Source: Dorea sp. 5-2 (GTDB lineage Bacteria; Bacillota; Clostridia; Lachnospirales; Lachnospiraceae). Taken from it: DNA of 64,000 bases. A program made the position numbers and the translations under genes. Each line of letters begins with the position of its first letter. The stretch's first letter is position 1. The stretch covers positions 545,929-609,928 of the forward strand of contig NZ_KE159715.1 in assembly GCF_000403455.2 (NCBI RefSeq). Direction: 5' to 3'. This document shows positions 55,067-63,606 of this stretch, piece after piece. The notes under the pieces are model-generated. The model saw nothing but the letters and a program-made list of their open reading frames with translations. It did no database searches and was not told where the DNA came from.

Positions 55067-55603
55067 ATGGAAGACAATATCTTTTTGAAAAACAGTAAAA
55101 AGCTTTCACTCACAGACTATATGAATGCACAGGAGAATGGCAGGGAGAATCTGGGCGCGGAGCTTCCGGTTGCCGTGTACAGGCTTCTGGAATACTCTCT
55201 TCGCGACGAGCTGACGGCAAGACTTGGGAAAGAAGAACAGGTCAGTATCTTCCGGAGCGCGGGTTATCGGGCGGGAACATATTTTGCAGAAAAATATCTG
55301 GATTCGTCCCTGAAACTGTCTGAGTTTACGTCACAGCTGCAGAAGCGTCTGGAAGAATTTAAGATAGGGGTTCTTCGGATTGAGAAGTTTGACGAAGAGA
55401 CGGGGAAGATGGTTCTTACGGTTTCTGAAGATGCGGATTGTTCCGGATTGCCTCTTCTTGGGGAAACCGTGTGCAATTATGACGAAGGCTTTTTAGCCGG
55501 AATTCTTACTTCCTATACAGGGAAGAACTACAGTGCGACAGAGGTGAATTGTTGGGCGACCGGGGACAGAGTATGCCGTTTTCGGGCAGATATAGAGGAA
55601 TAA
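55067..55603 (+). CDS. V4R-domain (4-vinyl reductase-like) sensor protein
   Basis: 178 residues; the C-terminal half (about 75-175) reads as a V4R domain, with Cys residues in ADCSGLP, TVCNYDEG, VNCWATG and RVCRF. V4R domains bind small hydrophobic molecules or metals and often sit with signalling domains. The gene is 14 bp upstream of a diguanylate cyclase, so it may provide ligand input to it. Substrate unknown. Confidence 0.75.
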   Translation: MEDNIFLKNSKKLSLTDYMNAQENGRENLGAELPVAVYRLLEYSLRDELTARLGKEEQVSIFRSAGYRAGTYFAEKYLDSSLKLSEFTSQLQKRLEEFKIGVLRIEKFDEETGKMVLTVSEDADCSGLPLLGETVCNYDEGFLAGILTSYTGKNYSATEVNCWATGDRVCRFRADIEE

Positions 55604-55617
55604 GGAGGATGTGACCT

Positions 55618-56892
55618 ATGACCATGGGAACGGATGCGACTAAGAATTGCGAGCTTTTATTTGAGTATATGCGGGGGATCTTATATGATTCGTGGATAGA
55701 ACATTTTGATGTCGGCGCGCTTGCGGAGCCTTACAAGGATCTGGGGCGGGGGCTTCAGTATATGCAGAATGCCGTGAACGAGCTGGTTACATATTCGGCA
55801 GAGCTTTCGAAGGGGAATCTTTCCGTAGAATTTCCCAAGGAGTATAATTTCCTGTGCGAGAATCTGAAGAATCTTCATGCGAACCTGAACCATCTTACGT
55901 GGCAGGCGCAACAGGTTACCAAGGGAGATTATTCTCAGCACGTAGCTTTTCTGGGCGAATTCTCGGATGCGTTTAACGAGATGACAAAGCAGCTCAAGGA
56001 GAGGGAAGAACAGCTTAAGGAAGCCGCAGAAAAAGCGGAACGCCGGGCGGAGATGATCGAGGGTTATAATGAGCTTCTGGTGGAGATGCTGAGCAAGCGT
56101 AAGGAATGGCTGCTTGTTGTAGATAAGGACAGCAAAGAGGTTATATATTGTAATAAGAGGAAGCAAGTAGGAGTGATTGACGAATCCTTCTGCGAGACCT
56201 GTAAGCGGCGCCTTTCTTTCAAGTCAGAACTTCTGAAGTGGGAGAGCGACGAGCAGTATAAGGTGTGGGAGATGGAAGGCGTTGCAGATACGTTCTACCG
56301 GATTACTTCTTTCCAGATGGAGTGGAAAGAGCGCTCTTCCTATGTGCATGTCGTGATCGATATCACGGATGAGAAGCGTAATGCCCGCAACCTTTCAAGT
56401 ACGGCGCATCATGATCCTCTGACAGGAGCTAAGAACCGCCTGTTCTTTGAGGAATACATGGAGATCGTTCTGCGCGACGAGCTGGAGGCGACGCTCTGTT
56501 ATCTGCAGTTGGATGGATTGGAATATGTGAACGAGATGTATGGTCATCATGAAGGGGATGAATATATCCAGAACTTTGTGGAGATCGTTAAGAAGAATTT
56601 CCGTGGCGGCGATACGTTTGCACGGATCGGAGGGGATGAGTTCTGCGTCGTTCTTTCCGGTAATATGGCTGAGCTGATCAATCGGAAACTTGCGGAAATC
56701 ATGAAGGAATTCCAGGAGAAGGTCTACAGAAAATACCAGTGCAGTTTCAGTTATGGTGTTCTGGAGATCAAAGGGAAAGAGAATAAGCTTACTTTGGAGG
56801 AGATCCTTGAGAAGGCGGATGATGTGGTGTATGAATGCCGGCTTAAGAATATCGCGAAGTATCCGGTGATCTTCTCGACATTGATCGAGTAA
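55618..56892 (+). CDS. Diguanylate cyclase (PAS-like plus GGDEF)
   Basis: 424 residues, cytosolic. N-terminal helical part with a HAMP-like coiled region (about 50-155), a PAS-like segment (about 160-255, with CETCKRR), then GGDEF (about 265-420) with an intact IGGDEF near residue 338. It would make cyclic di-GMP. No membrane span is seen, so input probably comes from the PAS-like part, the V4R partner or the kinases upstream. Confidence 0.88.
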   Translation: MTMGTDATKNCELLFEYMRGILYDSWIEHFDVGALAEPYKDLGRGLQYMQNAVNELVTYSAELSKGNLSVEFPKEYNFLCENLKNLHANLNHLTWQAQQVTKGDYSQHVAFLGEFSDAFNEMTKQLKEREEQLKEAAEKAERRAEMIEGYNELLVEMLSKRKEWLLVVDKDSKEVIYCNKRKQVGVIDESFCETCKRRLSFKSELLKWESDEQYKVWEMEGVADTFYRITSFQMEWKERSSYVHVVIDITDEKRNARNLSSTAHHDPLTGAKNRLFFEEYMEIVLRDELEATLCYLQLDGLEYVNEMYGHHEGDEYIQNFVEIVKKNFRGGDTFARIGGDEFCVVLSGNMAELINRKLAEIMKEFQEKVYRKYQCSFSYGVLEIKGKENKLTLEEILEKADDVVYECRLKNIAKYPVIFSTLIE

Positions 56893-56903
56893 TATGGATG
56901 ATA

Positions 56904-56938
56904 AGCTGTCAGGAAATGATATTTCTGGCAGCTTCTTT
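56904..56938 (+). terminator. Terminator after the GGDEF gene
   Basis: AGCTGTCAG (56904-56912) pairs with CTGGCAGCT (56925-56933), with an inner AAAT/ATTT stem, followed by TTCTTT. Confidence 0.75.
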
Positions 56939-56945
56939 ATGATAA

Positions 56946-57173
56946 TATCTGGAAAAGGGCAGGATCTGTGCAGAGGGAACGCCGGACACATTGAAAAGCA
57001 AGTATGGAAAAGACACATTAAAGCTGCGTTTTCCTGATTTAGAGGAAGGTATTCATCAACTGCAGGAGATGGGTTACACCACAAAGCAAAAAGCGGATTA
57101 CGTTTCGCTTTCGATCGAGGATAGCCACTTTGCCGCCGATCTGTATTGTTATCCGCTCGCAACCATATTCTGA
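56946..57173 (+). pseudogene. C-terminal remnant of a drug-type ABC transporter ATPase
   Basis: The frame from 56946 reads YLEKGRICAEGTPDTLKSKYG and then a C-terminal tail, matching the end of DrrA/bacteriocin-export ATPases after the H-loop. All ATP-binding motifs are missing and a stop precedes the fragment. It marks a deletion or insertion breakpoint just after the GGDEF terminator. Confidence 0.65.
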
Positions 57174-57196
57174 TATGAGCTTTATAAGTGCATTTC

Positions 57197-57440
57197 TTAG
57201 TGATAATTCTTTTCATTCAAATGCCTGTTATCTATTACCACAAAAGATACAGGTGTTTTGTCTGGCATTTTCTTGGTATTGACGCCGATTTTGGCCTGCA
57301 CCCGCCCAGAGTTGAGAGTCCATAAATCTGTTGTCTGCTCTATTTCGTAATATTGGTGCAATCCTTCGCTGCCCCCTGCAATTTTGGGAAAATCTTTGTC
57401 TACATCTAAATCATCTGTTGCGCCGGTGTTTATTTTCCAT
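57197..57440 (-). pseudogene. C-terminal remnant of an unknown protein
   Basis: On the minus strand a frame of about 80 codons, LEWKINTGATDDLDVDKD and onward to HLNEKNYH, ends at 57197. It has no start of its own and runs out of the end of the PIN toxin gene in another frame. Composition is protein-like. Not recognised; probably mobile-element debris. Confidence 0.4.
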
Positions 57441-57792
57441 TCAAGTATTTATTCAGTTTTCTATCGAAAGTAAATACCGTCTCATCATTCAATTTTTGAT
57501 AGGCGACCAGTAAGCAGTCTACAAAGTCAAGGGACGTACTGGCGAAAAGGTTTATTGCGTAGATTACACATTCAGAATTTTCAATTTTTATAATGTCAGA
57601 TAATCCACAGATAATGCTTTTTATCTTGGATTTCGGGGTGGAATAAACACTTTTCAATACATACACCACTTCTGCGATGATTTCTGGCTTTGTATATGCA
57701 CCGGATTCAATTACTTCCGCAGAACGTTCAGCCATCTCGATGTTATCATTCAAAATGAATCTTAAAATTACATTAGTATCTATCAGATGCAT
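57430..57792 (-). CDS. PIN-domain ribonuclease toxin
   Basis: 120 residues from ATG 57792. Acidic PIN residues at Asp5 (IDTN), Glu in EIIAEVVYVL, Asp in DFVDCLLVAY and Asp in FTFDRKLNKYL. VapC-like toxins cut RNA. It overlaps the antitoxin gene by 20 bp, the usual type II arrangement. Confidence 0.85.
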   Translation of the reverse strand: MHLIDTNVILRFILNDNIEMAERSAEVIESGAYTKPEIIAEVVYVLKSVYSTPKSKIKSIICGLSDIIKIENSECVIYAINLFASTSLDFVDCLLVAYQKLNDETVFTFDRKLNKYLNGK

Positions 57793-58027
57793 ATTTTTCC
57801 ACCATGGCACGCTCGAAAGCGCCCTCTTCTAGTTCTATTAGTGACGGGTTTGCGTATTCGTGTGCTATTCCAAGCATGGCTCGCACATCTTTCTTTTTTG
57901 GCGATGTGGTTTCAGATAGTATTTTATAAGTATCGGAATCTATGAACCGGACAAACGCATAGACAGCTTCAATCTTATCGTCCGGCATATTTTCCAATAA
58001 ATCAATTGTTTTTTCTAAAGTTGACAT
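57773..58027 (-). CDS. Antitoxin partner of the PIN toxin
   Basis: 84 residues, helical N-terminal half (MSTLEKTIDLLENMPDDKIEAVY) and an acidic/basic C-terminus that would wrap the toxin. Ribosome site GGAGG lies 7 bp before the start on the minus strand. It precedes and overlaps the toxin gene. A promoter-like block shared with 63086-63134 lies about 105 bp upstream. Confidence 0.75.
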   Translation of the reverse strand: MSTLEKTIDLLENMPDDKIEAVYAFVRFIDSDTYKILSETTSPKKKDVRAMLGIAHEYANPSLIELEEGAFERAMVEKYASDRY

Positions 58028-58133
58028 AGAGACTCCTCCTTTTAGATTTTAATTTTATTATATTGATTCTTGCTAGATTTATGCCAGGAGGTATGGAAGT
58101 CCTGACATGGAGGGCGTAGATCGTTTGTCTAGA

Positions 58134-58168
58134 TAGTTTGTATTATATCATGTTCAGGGTGTAAAGTC
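58134..58168. repeat. Solo copy of the inverted-repeat end/promoter block
   Basis: 35 bp matching 63086-63120 with three mismatches in direct orientation. On the minus strand it contains TATAAT (58142-58147), so it may serve as the toxin-antitoxin promoter. Confidence 0.75.
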
Positions 58169-58497
58169 ACGGTTATAATCTTTCAAAATTGTAAGATACA
58201 AAAATGTGGGAAGCCTTGATATTACAGCATTTGTGGAACGGTATGTGTTGGATTTACATCACTTTTACAACAGTATTAGAAAAGAGCCTTAATATGCCTG
58301 AATTTATTTATATGAAAGAAGTATAGAATGGATGAGTGAATCGCCTGTATAAGCCGTATATAGCGTTATAGGGTCATATATGAATGCTTTACTGTGCTTA
58401 AGAGGCACGTAACTTAAAATAGTAATTTCATTTGACTTGTCTAACGTTCAGACAGGCAAATAAGCAGTATGGAGTGTCAATATTACTTTTCATGTAA
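58169..58497. other. AT-rich gap without recognisable genes
   Basis: Only short chance frames are present on either strand (at most about 40 codons, no ribosome sites). It separates the toxin-antitoxin pair from the truncated ParB gene and ends at the ParB breakpoint. Confidence 0.5.
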
Positions 58498-58851
58498 TCA
58501 AGAGCTTGGGAGCAGCCTTTCACGGTGCAGGTTGCTGTCTACAACTGCAATCATCGCTTCGCTGCGGTCAAGGGGATAAATTAAAGCAGGCACTTCGGAA
58601 AGTCCTGCTTTGACGGCGGCGTGTAAACGCCTGTGTCCGCTTATCACTTCATATTCATCTGTGCTTTCAATCGCTCTTACAATCAGCGGGGAGATAATGC
58701 CTTGCTGTCTGATGCTTTCGATAAGACTGCCCATATCTTCATCATCCAGTACCTTAAAGGGATGTCCCTCAAAAGTACGAAGTTTATCTACTTGGATATT
58801 CGCCGCTTTTTTCTTCGGCTGGTTCTTGGTTTTAATTTCTGTATTTGTCAT
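58498..58851 (-). pseudogene. ParB/Spo0J-like nuclease-domain protein, 3'-truncated
   Basis: 117 residues. ParB N-terminal motifs: IVRAIESTDEYEVISGHRRLHAA and VDSNLHRERLLPS. Full-length mobile-element ParB proteins continue for 150 or more residues with the HTH part; here the frame ends right after LLPS. The break coincides with the gene-poor gap, so this is probably a deletion scar. Confidence 0.78.
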
Positions 58852-58911
58852 CGTGCATACCTTCTTTCTCTTGTTTTATTCAGGACGGCGGTTTCCGCCT
58901 GCCGTTCGGCT

Positions 58912-59418
58912 TCAATTACCTCTTTTTGGTTTTATCTTGGCGGAGATTTCCCTTGCCTGTGCATTTAATTTCCCGATTTTCTTATGACGGTTGCGGTTGT
59001 AAACTGACTGCCTTTCTTTTTCCAATGCGCCGATTTGCTCCCGCTTTTCTTCGATAAAAGAAACAAGCTCCTGCGGGGAATCAATGTTGTTCCCGCATAG
59101 GAACTTGTATTCTTTCCCAAGCCGGTCTAAGCGGACTGTCCTCTGCCACATAGCCCATATCCTTTCGCTTCCCCACATCCGCCTTGCGGTTTCCATGCCG
59201 ATTTTGTGCGCTTCTTCAGGCGTGGTTTCGCCGGTCTGGAAACTCTGGTAGCCGTGGTATGCCACATTGCCGCCTGTTTTCCCGAAGCGTTTTTTCGTTG
59301 CCGTCATGCGCTCATACGCCCGCTTTGCGTTGCAGTTGATACCGCTGACATACATACGCTCATCGGTCTTTTGGTCATTGGAAACATACCGCAGGGCGGC
59401 GTATAAATCGCTGTCCAC
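58912..59418 (-). pseudogene. Relaxase (mobilisation nuclease) with truncated N-terminus and internal deletion
   Basis: 168 codons. SDLYAALRYVSNDQKT, VSGINCNAKRAYERM, and KTGGNVAYHGYQSFQTGE with ETARRMWG match the N-terminal part of MobP/MobL-type relaxases. The next segment should contain the catalytic HxHxN but instead jumps to a C-terminal basic region (EEKREQIGALEKERQSVYN). Catalysis is therefore lost. The very N-terminus is also missing at about 59420. Confidence 0.75.
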
Positions 59419-59419
59419 A

Positions 59420-59932
59420 TGTCATAGCTAAAATAATACCACCAAAAGGAATGAGGATTTCTTTTTTCAACAAGGTTTCAATCGCTTTTTGCCCATATAT
59501 TATGATTAGAACAACAAGTACCACTTCAAATATATAATACAAATATTGCGTACAAAATTGAAATACGGTTTTCCCCTGTGCTTCTCCAATAATCTTTAAT
59601 GTATGCCAATCAATGAAAGTCATAATTTTGCAGCCAATGAAACAAGCAAGCGTTACGATCCAATTTTTCAAGGAAATCTTATCCCTTTTGCTTCCCCTTT
59701 CTGGAAAATGATAATGCTTCCTTGAAAAAAGCAGGAGAACGCCAATGAAAAACGCCCACATAAAAACCATTATGATACAATGAATACTTCTTTGCTGCAT
59801 TGTATAATTCTGTATGTCTACATGCAGAAATATCACTTCAATTCCGAATATTGACAGATATTCAAGCATAAATGTTACAAATGAGAGCAGGCTCAGCCAT
59901 AAATATTTTGTCCATTTTACTTCTCTAACCAT
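59420..59932 (-). CDS. Integral membrane protein of unknown function, 3' end replaced
   Basis: From ATG 59932 (AAGGTGAG upstream) about 170 residues with five or so membrane spans. After IPFGGIILA the frame runs 16 codons into relaxase DNA in the wrong frame and stops at 59375, so the natural C-terminus is missing. Base composition is AT-rich like the neighbouring cargo genes. Function not recognised. Confidence 0.55.
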
Positions 59933-59995
59933 TATTCTCACCTTATGAAATTTCGTTTTCCTTTTATACTTGGCTTCCCGACAAATGGGAAGTTG

Positions 59996-60451
59996 TCAGT
60001 TTCTGTGAATATACATTCTCGTCATATCAGATTCTCCATCTCCCTGTACCATACATAAAAACTTCCATCCATAACGTTCATAAAAAGAAGTGTGGTCTGT
60101 GATAAGATATAAGGTAGAGATTCCTTTGTCTTTCATGTCAGTACATACATAATTTAATAAAGCGCCAGCGACACCATTACATCGCCTGTCCTTTTCTGTA
60201 TAGACTGCACAAACATTGGGGGCAAGGTCTTTTCTGTTGTGGAAGTCATTTTCAATAACTCCCAACCCTCCGATAATTCTATTTTCCTCCATTGCAATAT
60301 ACCATTGAGGAACTGGTTTCCTTTTGCTCAGACATTCTTCCATGCTTTCAGTATATGCTTCCAACGGAATACCCCATTTTTCATGAAACCACTGTGCAGC
60401 TTGTTTTTTGATTTCTGGATTGTCCACTAACCGTATTATTTCATATTTCAT
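59996..60451 (-). CDS. GNAT-family N-acetyltransferase
   Basis: 151 residues with the acetyl-CoA loop DRRCNGVAGALL (about 88-99) and the C-terminal HTSFYERYGWKFL typical of GNAT. It acetylates an amine on a small molecule or protein. GGAGG lies upstream. Part of a three-gene AT-rich cargo set inside a decayed mobile element; resistance is possible but not shown. Confidence 0.85.
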   Translation of the reverse strand: MKYEIIRLVDNPEIKKQAAQWFHEKWGIPLEAYTESMEECLSKRKPVPQWYIAMEENRIIGGLGVIENDFHNRKDLAPNVCAVYTEKDRRCNGVAGALLNYVCTDMKDKGISTLYLITDHTSFYERYGWKFLCMVQGDGESDMTRMYIHRN

Positions 60452-60479
60452 TTAAGCAATTACCTCCACAAATGTCAAA

Positions 60480-61010
60480 TTATCTTCGTGTATAGATTAA
60501 ATCTGTCATACCATTGTATGACTGTGTATTAAGTAATCTTAGATTAATCTCATGTTTTGCATTTTCAAAAAGCCGAATACCAGAGCCTAAAAGTGTTGGA
60601 ATTACTGTAATATAATAATAGTCAATTAAATCTTCATTTACTAACTGTTGAACAAGATTGGCACCACCACATATCCATATATCTTTTCCTTTTTCATCTT
60701 TCAGTCCTTTTACTAAATCAACAGGATTTATGTTTACAAATCGAATATTTTCAGAAGAAGTATGATTATTATGTGTGATAACATAAGTTGTAAATTCGTT
60801 ATATATCCACTCTTTGGGAGAAAGTTCAGTAACAACTTGATGATAAGTATTCCACCCCATTAAAATCGTATCAATGGTTTTTGCAAACTCAGAATAGGTA
60901 TCAATATTTTCATCATCATTGCCTTGTCCGTTCAACCAATCAACACCGCCCTTACTATCTGCAATATATCCGTCAAGGCTCATTGCAATAAATAAACTTA
61001 TTTTTTTCAC
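60480..61010 (-). CDS. RibD C-terminal/dihydrofolate reductase-like protein (YyaP type)
   Basis: 176 residues from GTG 61010 (AAGGAG upstream). ISLFIAMSLDGYIADSKGGVDWL and DTILMGWNTYHQV are the family opening; ICGGANLVQQL is the NADPH loop. These stand-alone proteins are related to bacterial DHFR and riboflavin reductase and their reaction is mostly unknown. Cargo gene in the mobile remnant. Confidence 0.88.
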   Translation of the reverse strand: MKKISLFIAMSLDGYIADSKGGVDWLNGQGNDDENIDTYSEFAKTIDTILMGWNTYHQVVTELSPKEWIYNEFTTYVITHNNHTSSENIRFVNINPVDLVKGLKDEKGKDIWICGGANLVQQLVNEDLIDYYYITVIPTLLGSGIRLFENAKHEINLRLLNTQSYNGMTDLIYTRR

Positions 61011-61039
61011 ATTTCTTTATCTCCTTAATCTTGATTTTC

Positions 61040-61420
61040 TTAAATTTTTATCTTTAAACCGAATGCAATCCAACGCCCATCACAATCCTCGATGACAAAT
61101 TCCTGATTCTGATAATCCGTCAAATTCAGGGATTTAATTATTTTTACCCCTTTTGAACTGAATTCACTTTCAAGGGTTTCCCCGTCATTTGTATACAAAT
61201 ACGCATCATAGCCATAACCATACTGTTCTCTGTTTGGACTTATAAGATTTGTGTTTGCTTGTAGTAAGAGAATTTCAATTTCATCTTTATAAAGGCAGAT
61301 ATGCGGTTCTTTACATTCAAGATATTCAACTGCCCGAAAACCCGGACACGACACATAAAATTTTTCCGTTTTCTTTATATTTGGAACAGGGAAAATGCAA
61401 CTAATTCCCGTTATGCTCAT
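61040..61420 (-). CDS. VOC-family protein (glyoxalase/bleomycin-resistance fold)
   Basis: 126 residues with two beta-alpha-beta-beta-beta halves, CIFPVPNIKKTEKFYV at the start and FVIEDCDGRWIAFGLKI at the end. GGGAGGTGAG lies upstream. Such proteins bind metals or drugs such as bleomycin; the exact role is unknown. Cargo gene next to the tnpV remnant. Confidence 0.82.
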   Translation of the reverse strand: MSITGISCIFPVPNIKKTEKFYVSCPGFRAVEYLECKEPHICLYKDEIEILLLQANTNLISPNREQYGYGYDAYLYTNDGETLESEFSSKGVKIIKSLNLTDYQNQEFVIEDCDGRWIAFGLKIKI

Positions 61421-61469
61421 TATCGCTCACCTCCCAACTCCCGATTTGTTCAATTCTATAAATTTGAAG

Positions 61470-61858
61470 TTATCGCTTTCTGATAATCCAATCGTCATCT
61501 TGGCTTTTTCTCTCTGCATAGTAACCGCAAGGCATATTATTCACCTTTTGAAGCCATAAGAGTTGATTTTCGGTTTTCAACTATCCTGTCACGTCCTACC
61601 TGACGGCATATTCCGTTACCAGCCGAAAAAACATATTCATTACCAGTGCGTCTACACTTGCAAGATATTTATTCAGCCTACCATATGTAAGAAGGTTCGT
61701 ATATAAAAACTTAGGGTTTGTCTTCAAATACTTTGCATGTCTTTGTCCTCATACACCGATATGTTTTCTTTTTCGGTTGGTAAAGTGAGTGCAGGCAAAT
61801 AATAATCGCCAATTTTTGTATATGTTCCACCCATCTGCTCAAATAATGGTTTCTCCAT
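61470..61858 (-). pseudogene. tnpV: tnpV (transposon-encoded protein TnpV), frameshifted
   Basis: Starts MEKPLFEQMGGTYTKIGDYYLPALTLPTEKE (GGAGG upstream), then a frameshift near 61745. The other frame continues HAKYLKTNPKFLYTNLLTYG, RLNKYLASVDALVMNMFFRLV, and after two stop codons ends at 61470. TnpV is a small protein of Tn4451-like and related mobilisable transposons. The intact frame alone encodes only 44 residues, ending at 61724. Confidence 0.8.
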
Positions 61859-62019
61859 AGTTCTAACCCTCCATAATTTTATTTTTGGGTTAGTTGTTGA
61901 GTGCTTTGATATGCATATCATTAACCGCTAAGTACTATTTTGAACTTTGCATTACCTTTCTGCATTGTAGCAAAGAAAATTACATTTTACGAATGTGTGA
62001 TTATGTTTTCATATAGAGT

Positions 62020-62060
62020 AAGCCAGCGAGAAAAGTATTCCTACTTTTACGCTGGCTTTT
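62020..62060 (+). terminator. Long bidirectional hairpin terminator
   Basis: AAGCCAGCG (62020-62028) pairs with CGCTGGCTT (62050-62058) and AAAAGTA with TACTTTT inside, followed by T-rich sequence on both sides. Confidence 0.75.
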
Positions 62061-62164
62061 GCCTTTGCTATCGCCCATAGGTTGTATTTGATTGATGTTT
62101 TCAAATTATCTCCTTATGTGGTAACAGCCTTTGCGGTTTTTCTTTTGTCGTTTTTATCGGAATG

Positions 62165-62664
62165 TGCCGCAAGGCTGTTTCTGATTATGAAAAGGACCAG
62201 GAAGATGCAGGCAATGAGGGGACATTGATCATAGATGCCACCTGTGCACCAGCTAACATCCGATATCCCCAGGATGCCGTTGCCAAGACGTTACCGTAGA
62301 AAAGCCCGGAAAGAATATCTGGCAGATCAGATCTACCGGACGAGAGAAAACCGAAGGGATTCGAATGTCAGGTCCAAAGCTGGGAAGGCCAGGGAAGAAA
62401 AAACAGACAAAGATAGAGAAGAAACAGGAATATCAAGACAATACGGACCGGATTGAAGTGGAGCGGGAATTCAGTGTTGAAAAACATAGTTATGGATTAG
62501 GATTAATAGTAACCAAACTGGAGGAAACACAACTCACCTCAATAGCGTTATCGGTACTTACAGCGAACCTCTTCAAAATGCAGAGGAGGATTCTCTGCGC
62601 CCTGTTGAGTCTCTTAGAAGGCTTCCACGAAGAGATTTCGGGGAAGTTGGTAATGGCGACTTAA
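62165..62664 (+). pseudogene. Decayed IS1182/IS5-group transposase
   Basis: In one frame EGTLIIDATCAPANIRYPQD (about 62215-62274) matches the catalytic DDE core of these transposases. After a deletion a second frame has RYRRKARKEYLA (from about 62293), and a third has MSGPKLGRPGKKK, DRIEVEREFSVEKHSYGLG and LIVTKLEETQLTSIALSVL to the stop at 62664. The parts are collinear with one transposase but separated by a deletion and frameshifts. Confidence 0.75.
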
Positions 62665-62698
62665 TCAGCAGGCACTAAATAAAAAAGATGTAAAGTCC

Positions 62699-63134
62699 TT
62701 GATAATTCAATAGACATTACACCCTTTAGTGATATAAGTTATGTAGTTGTTATGATGATACTATGAAATCTTTTTTAGCTTTTCGCTGTGATCAGAGATA
62801 ACCTTTTTCATTATCTCAATGTCAGCTTGCATTGCCTGTATTTCAGGAACCGCTTTTTCATATCGTTTCGCTGCCGGTACATAATTCTCTGCTAATAATT
62901 GGATGTTTTTATCAGTAACATTTTCAAGATGTAGTTTGATGTCTCTGATATCATCTTTTAATGGCTGTAATTCTGACTTTAATTTTGCGTCTAGTTTAAC
63001 ATCCAGTAGCTGAGAGATTGCTAATAAATCTTCGTTTGTCAATGTCATGATATATCACTCCTTCTGTGATTGCCCATTGTCTTGGTAGTTTGTATTATAT
63101 CATGTCCAGGGTATAATGTCTATTCAATTATCAA
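62699..63134. mobile_element. 436-bp inverted-repeat element carrying a small coiled-coil gene
   Basis: Left end 62699-62745 begins TTGATAATTCAATAGACATTA; the complement of the right end (63086-63134) begins TTGATAATTGAATAGACATTA, and similarity continues about 45 bp inward. It lies between a transposase remnant and a tape-measure remnant. Shape and size fit a non-autonomous (MITE-like) element. No target duplication was confirmed. Confidence 0.6.
62761..63048 (-). CDS. Small coiled-coil protein of unknown function
   Basis: 95 residues, MTLTNEDLLAISQLLDVKL followed by heptad-rich sequence to the end (LQPLKDDIRDIKLHLENV, IQAMQADIEIMKKVISDH). GGAG upstream and a TATAAT in the right repeat give plausible expression. 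Similar short proteins are common in Lachnospiraceae, often near mobile DNA, with no known role. Confidence 0.7.
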   Translation of the reverse strand: MTLTNEDLLAISQLLDVKLDAKLKSELQPLKDDIRDIKLHLENVTDKNIQLLAENYVPAAKRYEKAVPEIQAMQADIEIMKKVISDHSEKLKKIS

Positions 63135-63144
63135 CGAATCATGA

Positions 63145-63450
63145 AGGGTTACCACAGCCTATAATGAAAATGGGAACTGGCTCCACTACAGAGATTCTGT
63201 ATTCAACAATCAACAGGTACAGAAACTGCACGAAATGACTCAGCCGGGATATATGCCACATCATATGCCGACACCAGTCTCTAATATCAATAACATTAAG
63301 GCAGGGACACCAAAATCAGAAGTCAATATCCATTATGATAATGTGATCGGAAATATTGAATATGTAGATAAGAATGCGTTGCCTGGTTTAGAGACGATCG
63401 TGAAGAGCAGTTTTGATTATACTATTAAACAACCAATGTTAACAACCTAA
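63145..63450 (+). pseudogene. C-terminal remnant of a phage tail tape-measure protein
   Basis: The open frame runs from just after a stop at 63142-63144, through NENGNWLHYRD to VNIHYDNVIGNIEYVDKNALPGLETIVKSS and stop 63450. The ending resembles the C-terminus of tail tape-measure proteins of Firmicute phages. The rest of the gene is missing upstream, where the inverted-repeat element begins. Confidence 0.6.
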
Positions 63451-63466
63451 CTCAAGCAACTACAAC

Positions 63467-63513
63467 ATATAGTGTTTCTTTTAATTGGCACGGGATTCCC
63501 TGTGCCTTTCTTT
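63467..63513 (+). terminator. Terminator, second copy of a repeated sequence
   Basis: GGCACGGGATTCCCTGTGCC (63487-63506) forms a stem with one wobble, then TTTCTTT. Together with the upstream ATATAGTGTTT it matches 12088-12131. Confidence 0.75.
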
Positions 63514-63606
63514 ATTTATAACCACTAATACGATTAAAATATTGCACAAAATTCGCCCATAAAAACCAGCATATTTACTATTGACATAAGCTCCCAAAAA
63601 TGCGGC

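Noticed and set aside
57197..57440. Taking the fragment as a named mobile-element protein
   Set aside because: The sequence looks protein-like but I do not recognise the family, so it is left as unknown debris.
58204..58326. Short plus-strand frame of about 40 codons in the gap
   Set aside because: No ribosome site and no recognisable content.
62235..62456. Basic 73-residue plus-strand frame as a gene
   Set aside because: It is a piece of the decayed transposase (RYRRKARKEYLA) read through a deletion.
58028..63134. Treating the direct repeats at 58134 and 63086 as ends of one 5-kb transposon
   Set aside because: The 63086 copy pairs with an inverted partner at 62699, and the contents are a patchwork of unrelated remnants.
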